This document shows, piece by piece, positions 32,228 to 41,658 of a DNA stretch of 43,815 bases. Position numbers and translations under genes: made by a program. How positions within the stretch are numbered: the first letter of the stretch is position 1; each line of letters opens with the position of its first letter. Where the stretch lies: positions 1 through 43,815 of the forward strand of contig JAJFIN010000106.1 in NCBI GenBank assembly GCA_021774955.1, given 5' to 3'. Source of the DNA: Alphaproteobacteria bacterium (lineage in GTDB: Bacteria; Pseudomonadota; Alphaproteobacteria; M2410). The notes beneath the pieces were generated by a model. That model was not told where the DNA came from, did no database searches, and saw only the letters and a program-made list of their open reading frames with translations.

Positions 32228-33199
32228 TTAAATTACTCTTAAAATCAACCCAGCAATTAGAGGTTGTGCACTAGCTGCCAGGATAGTTATTCCAGCTGAA
32301 ATGGCTCTCGTCTGAAATGGTATTGGGCTTATCTGGTCTATTAAGCTCCGCAGCTGAGCCAATTCCTGAAGCCGCGTTAACTTGGATGGTTCCTGATCAG
32401 TCTGTACCGGGGACAGGATAGTGTTTGTGATACTAGTGAGTTCAGATGACACTCTGGCCAGTATTTCATGTTTTGTATCTCTGACGCGCCGTGAGTACAG
32501 CGTGTATGGTACCAAAATTGATGCAGTAACAATTGAAAACGAGAATACAATATATAGAAAAACCAAATCGTCCACTGGAATTTGGGAGAAAATAATACTC
32601 GTCATACTAAGCCCAACATAGATACTAGCGAAAACACCGACCCGTAAGATTATGCCGAAGAAAAAGTCAGTAGCCGGATTACGAACCTGCCAGATATCTA
32701 TCCTCATGTTTCGAACTAATGCAGGGGTTGCAGTTAGCAGTGAAATCAAAGAGTAGATGGTTGCACCGGTAATATAATTTGCAAAAAATAGAAATGCAAA
32801 AAAAGTGTATTGAAGCTCACCATTTAGATCGATCAAGCCGAGACTATTCACAAAAAACACTAGGAGTCCGCCATAAGCGATCCCACACAAAATCCGCGAG
32901 GCTGACGAAAAAAAACGGCGCAATAGTCGGTTATGTGCATTTCGGATGTGGTCTGGGTCAGACAATATATATGCCCAATACGCATACCCTCCTTCGACTG
33001 CACGCTGACGCGTATAAAGCAGTGCAATCACAAGGAAAGTAGTCGCAACAAGCAACAACTCAACGAACAGCTGATCAGGAATGATTCCGTTCGTTTTCCA
33101 CTGAATTACTAAATATGATAATGCCGCCGCGTAGCTTGCAAAGAGCGCTGCTAAATCAAACAAAAATCCAACGGATCCGATACGCGAACGCTGTTGCAT
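32228..33199 (-). CDS. Polytopic membrane protein, function unknown
   Basis: The 323-residue protein has about seven predicted TM helices. Clear ones are FLFDLAALFASYAAALSYLV, LLLVATTFLVIALL, ILCGIAYGGLLVFFV, FFAFLFFANYITGATIYSLI and VFLYIVFSFSIVTASILVPY. A soluble segment of about 70 residues precedes the last helix. No transporter motif is recognised. It is followed upstream on the same strand, 49 bp away, by an alpha/beta hydrolase gene, so the pair may function together. Confidence 0.7.
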   Translation of the reverse strand: MQQRSRIGSVGFLFDLAALFASYAAALSYLVIQWKTNGIIPDQLFVELLLVATTFLVIALLYTRQRAVEGGYAYWAYILSDPDHIRNAHNRLLRRFFSSASRILCGIAYGGLLVFFVNSLGLIDLNGELQYTFFAFLFFANYITGATIYSLISLLTATPALVRNMRIDIWQVRNPATDFFFGIILRVGVFASIYVGLSMTSIIFSQIPVDDLVFLYIVFSFSIVTASILVPYTLYSRRVRDTKHEILARVSSELTSITNTILSPVQTDQEPSKLTRLQELAQLRSLIDQISPIPFQTRAISAGITILAASAQPLIAGLILRVI

Positions 33200-33248
33200 C
33201 TTACCCCCCTAAGAGTGCATTCTCATCCATATTAATCAGACAGTAGTA

Positions 33249-34076
33249 TCACCTTGCCTTGTTGACAACAATTGCATAGTAAGCTTCAGCTGCTTCAATC
33301 ATTGGTGTATGGCCAACTCCCGGAATTTCCACTTCGGCCGCATGTAATATTTTTGCCCATTTCTTTGTAATTGATCGTGAAACAATTCTATCAAACTGAC
33401 CCCTGAGCAGGGTGACTGATGCGTTAGCAATCACCATTTCAAATTGTTTAGAGACCTGAATTGCCTTGGATATCCGGCGCAGGTAGTATGCAGCGGCTTT
33501 TGGTTGTGCCTGTAACACTGATTGATAGATTTCATCCTCAAGCGCGGATCTGAGCCGAACCGTGTACCGAACGTTTGAACTGACTAATCGTCTACCAAGA
33601 AAACTCGGCAACACGCGAACAATATTGATCGCGAGTGGGATAATGGGCGGTAACAAACTAATTGGCATCCCAACGCCCTCAAATGGAGTACCACTTAGTA
33701 TCAAACTCCGAATATCACGTCGTTCTAAGTGATCAGCAATAGACGAAGATATGAGTAAGAGCGCACCAAGAGAATCAGCTACGATTGTCGGTAGGGGGTG
33801 TTCTTTTTTCAAATCCATTAATACGCTGATTAGCGCATTTCCCACGCCCTCCAAGCCTGCATCAAAACTCGTCAGCTTACATCCACCAAACCCTGGTAGA
33901 TCTACTGTGACGACAGTGTGATCATCAAGGAGGGATTGCGGAATTCTGCTCCAAATCAAAGAAGAGTGCATCCAACCATGAACGAAAACAATTACAGATC
34001 CATTCTTGCTTAGCTTGCGAATGCCAAATTCCCCAACATTTGTTTTTTTAATGCACTGATTTGCTATTCGTTTCAT
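33249..34076 (-). CDS. Alpha/beta-hydrolase fold protein
   Basis: The 275-residue protein shows the fold's landmarks: the oxyanion HGW motif (VIVFVHGWMHSSLIW, about residue 30), DLPGFGG, the nucleophile elbow in ADSLGALLL at about residue 98 (with Ala instead of the first Gly), an acid in LRGQFDRIV at about 225, and the catalytic His in GVGHTPMIE near the C terminus. It is probably an esterase, lipase or similar hydrolase with unknown substrate, encoded next to a membrane protein. Confidence 0.8.
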   Translation of the reverse strand: MKRIANQCIKKTNVGEFGIRKLSKNGSVIVFVHGWMHSSLIWSRIPQSLLDDHTVVTVDLPGFGGCKLTSFDAGLEGVGNALISVLMDLKKEHPLPTIVADSLGALLLISSSIADHLERRDIRSLILSGTPFEGVGMPISLLPPIIPLAINIVRVLPSFLGRRLVSSNVRYTVRLRSALEDEIYQSVLQAQPKAAAYYLRRISKAIQVSKQFEMVIANASVTLLRGQFDRIVSRSITKKWAKILHAAEVEIPGVGHTPMIEAAEAYYAIVVNKAR

Positions 34077-34221
34077 ATCCGATTCCGAAAAGAGGTAATG
34101 AGACAGATCAATAATTTGATATTTATCACAATTAATTGCATACCTCCAATTCTACATCCATAAGCCGCTATTTGGTAGGCTTCGTGTAATTCTAAAAACC
34201 TTTTTCCGATGGTGAAGCAAA

Positions 34222-34701
34222 TCACATATCATGTTTCACGCGAGTGTGATCATAGATATCGCAAATCGCACGATCCAAAAGGATCGATTGCCCGGTGCAG
34301 CATCGTCCCCAGATGGTGAGACCGTAAAAATCCCATTCAATGGTTTCGCCTCTCTCTTCAAGTTTTTTGGCAAGCCAATCAGACACAATCCAATTTTCAT
34401 AGACCTCGCATTCTGCGGCAGAGACATCCAAAGCTAATTGATCCATCGCTGCTTTGAGGTCATCGGCGTTTTCTAAGTCGAGGCTCTCTATGAGCACCAC
34501 GGTATCCTGGTCTCGTTCGATTGCAGTCTTGATAGGTTCCCGCGCCTGGTCTGCGTTGAACGAACTAAACAGGTGCCAATGCTCTTCGTTATCTTTTCCG
34601 ATTTCAGTGACGAGAGGTGACACATTGCAAAGGACTTCGCGGCGGGCAAACGCATCCACTGCACGTTGGTACTCAGCATCCAGATATTTTCTGCCCTCCA
34701 T
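34222..34701 (-). CDS. Hypothetical acidic protein
   Basis: The 159-residue protein (MEGRKYLDAEYQRAVDAFAR ... ESLDLENADDLKAAMDQLAL) is acidic and mixed alpha/beta, with no TM helix or familiar motif. A short coiled-coil frame lies upstream on the same strand (34783-34911) and may belong with it. Confidence 0.55.
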   Translation of the reverse strand: MEGRKYLDAEYQRAVDAFARREVLCNVSPLVTEIGKDNEEHWHLFSSFNADQAREPIKTAIERDQDTVVLIESLDLENADDLKAAMDQLALDVSAAECEVYENWIVSDWLAKKLEERGETIEWDFYGLTIWGRCCTGQSILLDRAICDIYDHTRVKHDM

Positions 34702-34782
34702 ACTACACTTTGATCAAGGGGCGCTTCCTCAGACAGGTTTGCAAGGCGTGTGGAATTTTCACAGGATTACTGCTCTTCCAAA

Positions 34783-34911
34783 TTACGCACCCAAATTTGA
34801 AGCTAACCCAGGTTGAACGGCAATAATCTTAAGCCGCTGCTCAATGCGGTCGAGACGGTTGAAAATTTCATCATAATCACGCATGAATGTTGCATTAGTT
34901 GATACCGTCAT
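34783..34911 (-). CDS. Possible 42-residue coiled-coil small protein
   Basis: The frame MTVSTNATFMRDYDEIFNRL continues DRIEQRLKIIAVQPG and ends at TAA 34783. Hydrophobic residues recur with heptad spacing. It lies 81 bp upstream of the 159-residue gene on the same strand. Small coiled-coil proteins of this type are common beside mobile-element genes. Confidence 0.45.
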   Translation of the reverse strand: MTVSTNATFMRDYDEIFNRLDRIEQRLKIIAVQPGLASNLGA

Positions 34912-35341
34912 ACCTTAACCCCTCGCCGCTATACTCCGTAGAGTGATTGACTAGTCAAAAGCGGCAGAAAAAGAGGCTACGTTCAAACCCTTCGGTGGTT
35001 TATGCTGCTCCAGAGAGGGCCATAGATAGGCAATCACAGCTACTTCCTTCTTACGAGGAAGGGGCTAAAATTTACAAGTTCGACGATTAGGGTTTGCCGT
35101 TTTCTGAAGAGAGCAGCGCCGCCCGAACAGGAGGCTGAAGAGAAGTGGGACGAACATATTCTTCCAATCCCTATTGACGATATCGATCTCTATTGATTGC
35201 TGCCAACGATTAGCTTCGTTCAATTTCAATGAAAATTGAACGACACGGCGGTCTTTTGGAGAAAACTCAGAAGGGTTGCAGGTATAAGTTTGATTTAGTA
35301 TCATTAAAGCGTAAGTATCGTTTTGGGGATATGGGGACGAT
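34912..35341. other. Intergenic region with a hairpin
   Basis: No gene is convincing here; minus-strand frames are broken or overlap the next gene. A near-perfect inverted repeat, CGTTCAATTTC with GAAAATTGAACG, lies at 35217-35242 and could be an operator or hairpin for the gene at 35342. Confidence 0.4.
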
Positions 35342-35968
35342 ATGCGCGCATTCATAGCGTCAATTGACTGGTTCTTAGCGGTCATATTTGGAGCGGTTGC
35401 AGCTTTACTCATTGTTGCAATTATCAACCTTCCAACCGACCCGTACCAATGGATACCAGCGATAGCGAGCTCGGCCGAAGCATACGCCTCTGCGAACCCT
35501 TTAAAAGCGATATTCTTGGTTTTTGTCGGCAGTCTCGGCACCGTGTCGGCATATGGATTGTGGCAAAGCATACCAACTTGGGGGCAAGTCCGGTACCTCG
35601 GGATTCCACGAACAGGTTATAAGATCATAAAAAGCTTTTTTCAGATAGCAGGGCTGATCGTGCTCCCCTATGCAATCCTATCAATTCACGGTGAGTTTGC
35701 ATTTTTCTGGGATCTTGTGGCCACGGTTTTTGTCTTGCTTACACTTGGTGCCTTCGCAATCTGGCTGATTTCCGTACGAGACAAGTTCAAATTGGAAGGC
35801 TTCTACAACCGTATCGCAATGCCAATCGTGACCGTTGTGACACCAGGTGTAGACTTCGGAGTGAAGTGGTTTGGACTTATCCCTGTTCGGCAAACCCCAC
35901 GTTTTTTGGAAACTATGCTACCTAGTCTCTTTGAATGGTTTGCTGAAATCACGCCCAAGGCCCTTTAA
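35342..35968 (+). CDS. Membrane protein, about four TM helices
   Basis: The 208-residue protein has hydrophobic segments at about residues 8-28 (FLAVIFGAVAALLIVAIINL), 55-75 (AIFLVFVGSLGTVSAYGLW), 95-112 (FFQIAGLIVLPYAIL) and 120-142 (FFWDLVATVFVLLTLGAFAI). No motif is recognised. It stands alone between the intergenic region and the convergent ImmA gene. Confidence 0.6.
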   Translation: MRAFIASIDWFLAVIFGAVAALLIVAIINLPTDPYQWIPAIASSAEAYASANPLKAIFLVFVGSLGTVSAYGLWQSIPTWGQVRYLGIPRTGYKIIKSFFQIAGLIVLPYAILSIHGEFAFFWDLVATVFVLLTLGAFAIWLISVRDKFKLEGFYNRIAMPIVTVVTPGVDFGVKWFGLIPVRQTPRFLETMLPSLFEWFAEITPKAL

Positions 35969-36080
35969 TCCTAATCGGTATCGCTCTGAGTCAAGTTATG
36001 CCGTCTACCAGTGGATGCTTACGCAAATGCACCATATCCGGATACCGCCAGATGATAGTCAAAGTCAGTAGGCAGAATTG

Positions 36081-36947
36081 TTACCTGCGAAATCGAACCT
36101 CGTATGACGCTTCGAGTTCGGCGTCCTCATCAAGTTCGGCTTGATCAAGCTCATCGGGAGTATAGAGCACGGTAAGAGTTTTGCCGTAATCTCCGAGTCC
36201 TTTAACCTCCTCGTAGAGCTCTGTATCCCAGCCACTCTCAAACCACGAGGCAAGGTTTGTCGTGCCATTGACACGTTGGGCAGACTTCACATTGTTTGCG
36301 TCTAAATTGAATCGTTCGGTTGCAGTACCTCCTGGCACTAGCTGCCCCTTCCTGATCCATTGTAGCCCGTCCAGTTCCCGAAGCGAGTCGGACATAAAGC
36401 CATATTCAATGTGCTGCCCCTTGCTTACTACAATCGCGGTGGGAATTTTGGCAAGGGCTGCATAGCGAATAGCAGTAGCTGGCAGTGAGGTCTCACATTT
36501 TATGGAGAGCGCTTCGACCGCATCAAGGCCATCTCCCATATACTTCAGTTCTTTTGAGCACAGATGCTCGGGCATCAGGAGACCTGCACTAAAGAAATCA
36601 GCTTCTTGTTCATACTTGTCATATGACGTAAATCCAGCGTGCGAATAGTGTGTAGTTTGTCCGTCTGCAAACAATTGTTCAATATGACCAGAAAGCATGT
36701 AATGCCCAAGCTCATGCCCAACGCAAAAATGCTGAAAGCCTTCGCTCTTAATGTGCGTAGCGTATACAATCGCAAATTCATTCCCCATACGCAGCAACAT
36801 ACCCGAGACGCCCTCTGATGAGGGTGGCTTGGCACACACCTCAATGTCCAAGCTTTGGGCAATTGCAATCGGATCTACCGGAAGCGCAGTGATCTTACGC
36901 TCCTTAATAAAATTCTCAGCAACATGGGCTGCAAGGTGTGGGAGCAT
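36081..36947 (-). CDS. ImmA/IrrE-family metallopeptidase
   Basis: The 288-residue protein carries a gluzincin motif FCVGHELGHYMLSGH at about residue 72 and the downstream acidic EQEADFFSAGLLMP, which together define ImmA/IrrE peptidases. These cleave XRE repressors to derepress mobile-element or stress genes. Its start overlaps the stop of the upstream XRE gene (TAATG type), the classic ImmA-ImmR layout. The roughly 120-residue C-terminal domain is unusual in length and could bind a ligand. Confidence 0.88.
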   Translation of the reverse strand: MLPHLAAHVAENFIKERKITALPVDPIAIAQSLDIEVCAKPPSSEGVSGMLLRMGNEFAIVYATHIKSEGFQHFCVGHELGHYMLSGHIEQLFADGQTTHYSHAGFTSYDKYEQEADFFSAGLLMPEHLCSKELKYMGDGLDAVEALSIKCETSLPATAIRYAALAKIPTAIVVSKGQHIEYGFMSDSLRELDGLQWIRKGQLVPGGTATERFNLDANNVKSAQRVNGTTNLASWFESGWDTELYEEVKGLGDYGKTLTVLYTPDELDQAELDEDAELEASYEVRFRR

Positions 36948-37306
36948 TAGTCTGCCGGGCCCCTCTGCGCATGGCTGCGTTTTTGCAACATCTCAAGTAT
37001 GTCAGTCGCTAGTTTTTGGTCTTCAGTCGTGAGGTTGTCAATGTCCCGATGCAACTGATCGGCTGTGGTAACTCCGGTAAACGTATTGGTACGCCCAAGC
37101 AGGAAATCAATCGTGACGTCTAATGCGTCCGCCAGCTTCCTTAGATTCTCAAATGAGGGCATACGGCCACCCGTTTCAAAATGTGATATGGCGGAAGCTT
37201 GAAGACCTGAACTGTCAGCAAGTTGCGCTTGGTTCAAGTGTCTATGGTCCCGCGCCGTTCGCAAGCGGTCAGCGAAAATTTTCCTGGTAGGGCTTGATTT
37301 GTCCAT
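36947..37306 (-). CDS. XRE-family repressor (ImmR-like)
   Basis: The 119-residue protein has an N-terminal Cro/C1 HTH (RTARDHRHLNQAQLADSSGL, QASAISHFETGGRMPSFENL) and a helical C-terminal tail. It is encoded directly before, and overlaps, an ImmA-type peptidase, its likely protease. Three operator-like repeats at 37305-37392 start at its own ATG, so it probably represses both itself and the divergent DUF3892 gene. Confidence 0.87.
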   Translation of the reverse strand: MDKSSPTRKIFADRLRTARDHRHLNQAQLADSSGLQASAISHFETGGRMPSFENLRKLADALDVTIDFLLGRTNTFTGVTTADQLHRDIDNLTTEDQKLATDILEMLQKRSHAQRGPAD

Positions 37307-37392
37307 GACGACTCCGTATATATAATGATGACGACTTCGTAGAGAGCGCTCGAAGTCCTTTTTTTCGTCTTCGAGCTATACGAAATCGTCAT
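37305..37392. promoter_or_regulatory. Three-site operator between the XRE and DUF3892 genes
   Basis: The 16-base element ATGACGAYTYCGTAKA occurs three times: ATGACGACTCCGTATA at 37305-37320, ATGACGACTTCGTAGA at 37328-37343, and inverted at 37377-37392 (TATACGAAATCGTCAT). The layout fits cooperative binding by the adjacent XRE protein to control both divergent promoters. Confidence 0.75.
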
Positions 37393-37438
37393 GTATTATA
37401 TGACGTTTATTAAATTCTGCAACACAACGGAGGTTGAA

Positions 37439-37699
37439 ATGGCAGATCGTGAAGTAAAACGTACTGGAAAAGATAGTGATGGTGACATTTTGTCACTTTG
37501 TAATAGCTCACAAGTCTGGTCGCCGCGCCGGAAGACAGATGCGATTAGGGATATTGAAAACTACGCCCACAGATATTTTGTCCAATGGTCCGATAAACGG
37601 ACCGAGATCCACGTGGTCAATGGCCCAACCGGCAAATATTTGCGGACTGATCGGGACAACACTACACGTAACAATTTGGATGACCTTCCGGATTGTTAG
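37439..37699 (+). CDS. DUF3892-like small protein
   Basis: The 86-residue protein contains ADREVKRTGKDSDGDILSLC, then a segment with RRKTDAIRDIENYAHRYFV and IHVVNGPTGKYLRTDRD, matching the DUF3892 layout as I remember it. The ATG at 37439 has GGAG eight bases before it; the ATG at 37391 lies inside the operator and is rejected. It is divergent from the XRE-ImmA pair and probably controlled by it. Function unknown. Confidence 0.78.
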   Translation: MADREVKRTGKDSDGDILSLCNSSQVWSPRRKTDAIRDIENYAHRYFVQWSDKRTEIHVVNGPTGKYLRTDRDNTTRNNLDDLPDC

Positions 37700-37821
37700 G
37701 TAGGCGTTCCAGTACATTCAGCTTTATGCGGGTGTTCTTTTGAGCCTGCCATACCCGCAAGAGCATGATGCTTATACACCTCGATGAGGATGAGTGGGAT
37801 ATTCGCAAGAGCCCAATCACT

Positions 37822-40560
37822 CTATTCTTTTTGTCCCGTAAGTGATTTTGCAATGAGACGCCCAACCGCTTCACGTCGGGCACGGGTCTCCTCTGGCGTT
37901 GTTGCGGTAAATGATCCTTGGACACGATATCCCTTAACGATTCGCTCCGTGGGTTGTGGTGTTGGTGCAAGAGATGCAATGTAATCGGGAATTTCTTCCG
38001 GCGTAAGGAATGAGACGTGTTCGCGCTCGTTTTCGGCAAGCGTTTCAAAGAGGGCTGTGCGATAGCTTGTCTGAACTGTTTTCGATTTTGCAAGTACGAC
38101 CGCAATATTGGGATACCCAGCCGCAAGACATTTCCGGAGGTTGTCTTTTTCATACTCAATCGGAGTGGTAACTGATATCTCAACTGCCGCAAGCACCCTC
38201 TCCCGCTCAATGAGCACGTCCACCTGTCCATTTCCATTTGCAAGAGGCGCTTCAATGGTTGCTTTAAGCCCCACTTGCTCAGCAAGTTCTTTGACGAGCG
38301 CTTGCAAGTACCGGTGCTTTTGGCCACCCTTGCCAAGTGTACGCTCCTCATATGCATGCCTCTCTGCACGCGCGTGGTGCAATTCAGTGGAGGTCTCCGG
38401 TACGGCAGCATCACCACCACTGAGCTCAGCTGTATGAGTTATCTTAGCACGCGCGGTATGGGGTGATTCGGTACGCGCTTCGTCTATCGTCTCTTGTTGC
38501 TCGACCGTTGTTGTTTCTTCTTTGACTATTGTATCGACGGTTGTTGATACAGGAAATGCTGCTGCAATATCGGCAATTGTTCCGCAATAGAGACTGCGAT
38601 TCCTTGCAATGAGTGCATCATATTCTTCTTCGGTGAGCGTGGGCTGCCGCTCAAGAAAGCCAAGAGGAATCGACAAGCGAACTGCATGATGGGTGAGATG
38701 CTTCATCCACACCGCAAACTCCGTGCGCTGTCCACGGCGACGCATGTTTGCAATGAATTCGGGTGTTGTGTGCAGTTCTTCCGCAAGTACCTTTGCATCT
38801 TTTACTGACACACCGCCAACACACTTTGTGGAGGTGTTTGCCAAGAGTGTGGATCGTAGGCGCAGCGACAGCTGGTCTAGTATCTGGTGCGAAAGCGTAA
38901 GGCCAAGCCTATACTTGCGCGCCTGATTGAGAATCGTCTCGATCGAATCATCGAAATACTCGTGTGCCTCGTCAACATAGATGAATGCGGGATTTCGCCG
39001 ATATTCAGGGAGTATTGACCGCTCCAGAGCAGCTTGTGCCAGCATCGCAATCATAAACCGGCCAAGAAGTTGACTCCCATCTCGTTTGAGGAGTTCCTTA
39101 GCAGTACTCATCAAAATGATCTTGCCGTCATTCAGCGCCTCAAAGAGATCAAGCTTGTTGGTGGGCTGGAGGAACATGCGCTCGAACGCTGGTGTTGAAA
39201 GCACACCCCAGAGGCGCTTTACGATCTGCTTCTTCGTTGCAGAAAACGAGGGATCAAAGAATTCCTTTTCAAAGAAATACCGTGCCGAGCCGTCAAGCTG
39301 CTCCATATATGGCTTGAACACTTTACCGTTCTGCATCACTTCCATGAGCGTGTGGATCGTTGCACCAGGGATCTGAAGCATCAAGCGCGCGATGTATTTG
39401 AATATTACCCCCTGCCGCTGCGTGAGCTCTGCCCCAAGAAAGCTTGTGAAAAAGAGCTCGTAGAGTTCAATGACGCCATTGAATACCCGCTCCCGATCCC
39501 CAGGGTCGCATGACGAGAAGCGCTCAAGATGTGTGTCGAAAAGATTGAGTGACGCTGGATGCTCCACGTCTGCAGGGTCGATCAAGATGAGACGATCAGC
39601 AAGACTTCCCGGTTTCTCGGGAGAAAAGAGGTCAAGACGAACGAGTTTGTTGATGAGGTCGCCCTGGCTGTCGATTACCACCACTGAGCGTCCATCCTTT
39701 TGAGCGGCAACAAGGTCGGCGTGGATCATCTTCTGCATCAACTGGGTCTTGCCGTGGCCGGTGCCTCCTACAATATGGCAATGCTCGAATCGAAGATTCT
39801 CAGGGACATTAAATGGGATGGGGAGGTTCATAAGCGCTGCAAATGGCGTTCCGGCCAGATAGAAGTCGACAAGCTCTGCAGAGCTCTTCTTGTTTTGCCG
39901 CGTGGGCATCACGAACTTTTCTTGCCGCTCTCTTGGGTCATCAGTCGGTGGAAAGCCCGATGCCACAAGCAGGTTCTGCCCGGTCACGTATCTGAAATTC
40001 GGAAAGAGATCGAGCGCGAGCACATTGGTAGTTTGCGGAAACTTCAATATTTCTTCAATCGTCTGAGCGGGGTCTGCCAGGAGGTCCACGAGCGGTACAC
40101 CAAAAGCATCGTGCTCATCGTCCCACGTCGCAAAGCAGCTCTCGGGGAGTGCTTGAACAAAGTCCTTGAAGAGCGCTTCAAGCGGGCCGCTCGCAAACTC
40201 GTACATGCTCTTAAAATTTTTTGCCCAGCGTCTGCGGTGTTTGACCATTTCCCGAAATTGAACCGCAGCGTCCACGTCACTTTCAACGACATCCCATAGC
40301 ACTTCAATATCATTGATGCATTCGGCGTCAAGAAGCTCCTCAGCAACATCGCATAGTGCAAGTAGGATTGGTGTTGCAGGCGTACGCTCAGCGCCAGTCA
40401 TTGCCTTCTTTACAAGATCTGCTGCAAGGCTCGTCAGGTCGCACTTTGATGCCGGGGAGGCACGCCAGAGAACCTGCGTCTTTTTCCACTCTCTGCGGTT
40501 ATCTCTAAGCTCCCGACGCCTGGTGCCTCCGAGAAGGAAATTGGTCAAGTTGTTGGACAT
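37822..40560 (-). CDS. HerA/VirD4-like DNA-translocase ATPase with C-terminal nuclease-like domain
   Basis: The 912-residue protein has a conjugation-type ATPase core. Walker A IVGGTGHGKTQLMQK lies at about residue 265, and VVVIDSQGDLINKL at about 300 resembles the VirD4/TraD coupling-protein motif. Walker B FIYVDEAHEYFDD is at about 525, then LSHQILDQL. After a linker, residues about 770-800 read NGQVDVLIERERVLAAVEIS, a D-(x)n-ExS pattern like a PD-(D/E)XK nuclease. It starts 5 bp upstream of the 125-residue gene stop, in the same minus-strand operon. Confidence 0.8.
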   Translation of the reverse strand: MSNNLTNFLLGGTRRRELRDNRREWKKTQVLWRASPASKCDLTSLAADLVKKAMTGAERTPATPILLALCDVAEELLDAECINDIEVLWDVVESDVDAAVQFREMVKHRRRWAKNFKSMYEFASGPLEALFKDFVQALPESCFATWDDEHDAFGVPLVDLLADPAQTIEEILKFPQTTNVLALDLFPNFRYVTGQNLLVASGFPPTDDPRERQEKFVMPTRQNKKSSAELVDFYLAGTPFAALMNLPIPFNVPENLRFEHCHIVGGTGHGKTQLMQKMIHADLVAAQKDGRSVVVIDSQGDLINKLVRLDLFSPEKPGSLADRLILIDPADVEHPASLNLFDTHLERFSSCDPGDRERVFNGVIELYELFFTSFLGAELTQRQGVIFKYIARLMLQIPGATIHTLMEVMQNGKVFKPYMEQLDGSARYFFEKEFFDPSFSATKKQIVKRLWGVLSTPAFERMFLQPTNKLDLFEALNDGKIILMSTAKELLKRDGSQLLGRFMIAMLAQAALERSILPEYRRNPAFIYVDEAHEYFDDSIETILNQARKYRLGLTLSHQILDQLSLRLRSTLLANTSTKCVGGVSVKDAKVLAEELHTTPEFIANMRRRGQRTEFAVWMKHLTHHAVRLSIPLGFLERQPTLTEEEYDALIARNRSLYCGTIADIAAAFPVSTTVDTIVKEETTTVEQQETIDEARTESPHTARAKITHTAELSGGDAAVPETSTELHHARAERHAYEERTLGKGGQKHRYLQALVKELAEQVGLKATIEAPLANGNGQVDVLIERERVLAAVEISVTTPIEYEKDNLRKCLAAGYPNIAVVLAKSKTVQTSYRTALFETLAENEREHVSFLTPEEIPDYIASLAPTPQPTERIVKGYRVQGSFTATTPEETRARREAVGRLIAKSLTGQKE

Positions 40561-40565
40561 GTCTT

Positions 40566-40943
40566 CTAGATAGGAATAACCTCCTCACCTCCAAACTGGG
40601 CGGCTGCTCTGAGCACCTGGCCGAATGTCTGCGCCGCCTCTTTGATATGTGCCTCGATACCAAGCATCTCAATGATGTCTTTGCATTCAATGCGCTTTCC
40701 GTGTTGCAGGTCTTTCACACTGAGGGAAAGATTGGTCGCTCGAAAGAATACTCTTGAGAGGAGGCCAAGAAGCCCGGATCCACGATTCGCTAACACGCTC
40801 TTTTGATAGAGCATCGTGTTACCCAGCTTATATTTGGATATGTGCGTTTGCTCCTCACCAGAGAGTTCTGCCCGAACTTCAATGGTGAAGATCGGCTTGC
40901 CGATCACACTTGTGCGTTGGTTGCGGCGGATAAGTAGTTTCAT
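40566..40943 (-). CDS. Small protein encoded upstream of the ATPase
   Basis: The 125-residue protein starts MKLLIRRNQRTSVIGKPIFT. The ATG at 40943 is preceded by AAGGAATTACA and is chosen over 41051. It has a beta-rich first half (IEVRAELSGEEQTHISKYKL) and a helical second half. It ends 5 bp before the ATPase gene starts, so the two are cotranscribed and may act together. Family not recognised. Confidence 0.7.
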   Translation of the reverse strand: MKLLIRRNQRTSVIGKPIFTIEVRAELSGEEQTHISKYKLGNTMLYQKSVLANRGSGLLGLLSRVFFRATNLSLSVKDLQHGKRIECKDIIEMLGIEAHIKEAAQTFGQVLRAAAQFGGEEVIPI

Positions 40944-41224
40944 TGTAATTCCTTCGTTCTGCGTTCGGTACTCTGAGCCGCACGAACATGATCTCGTGTG
41001 GTTGATCGCCATGGCAGGCGCGAAGAATGATTCTGAATTGGCGAGACGCACATGCTATAGGGCACGCAGTTCCTATCCCTCACCAGCCTCTGGCAATGGT
41101 GCAGGTAGTCAGGATCTGCGAGAGAGGGTGCGCGTCGTTCGTTTGGTGATTGCATAAGTATCATTATGATTCATCAACCATACAATTAGCACGGGGCACG
41201 ATTATGCCAGGGCGGCTAGCTGAT

Positions 41225-41437
41225 TCAAATGATAGCCCATAAAGTAGTAATAAACTCCTTAAGCAACTGCCAAGTTACCTCGATAAACTCGTGATAGTGT
41301 TCACCGATGAACTGTTCAGCGCTCCACCTGAGAGCAGTTCTCATGATAGATGGCTCGCTTAGCTGAATGCGAAACATGGTAAACAGTGGCCGTGCAAATA
41401 ATGCTTCAACCCAATGTCTTCGGCGAGGGTCCTGCAT
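41225..41437 (-). CDS. Possible 70-residue small protein
   Basis: The frame starts MQDPRRRHWVEALFARPLFT and ends with a hydrophobic tail (WQLLKEFITTLWAII). No ribosome-binding site of quality is seen. Orientation agrees with the neighbouring minus-strand genes. Treat as tentative. Confidence 0.3.
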   Translation of the reverse strand: MQDPRRRHWVEALFARPLFTMFRIQLSEPSIMRTALRWSAEQFIGEHYHEFIEVTWQLLKEFITTLWAII

Positions 41438-41658
41438 GTAGAGATGATGAATGAATACATAAACAGGGAGAAGGCGAGAGATTACGGCAACGCGGCAATG
41501 TTCAGAAATTGTGTGAAGGCTCTAATATGCTTAGTCGAGCACGATCTCAAACGAGCTGGCACCTGCTATCTCTGAGACGGCAGCCGAGGCGTGACGCCTT
41601 TCGGATGTATTGAATAGCATCGCAATAACTAACACCAACGCAGTGTATGAAGCATTTT

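Noticed and set aside
35065..35571. Minus-strand 168-codon frame overlapping the gene at 35342
   Set aside because: Half is antisense to a four-TM protein with convincing hydrophobic segments; the rest lacks protein-like features and a start site.
39700..40299. Plus-strand 199-codon frame opposite the ATPase gene
   Set aside because: It is antisense to the N-terminal half of the ATPase, which has coherent family motifs.
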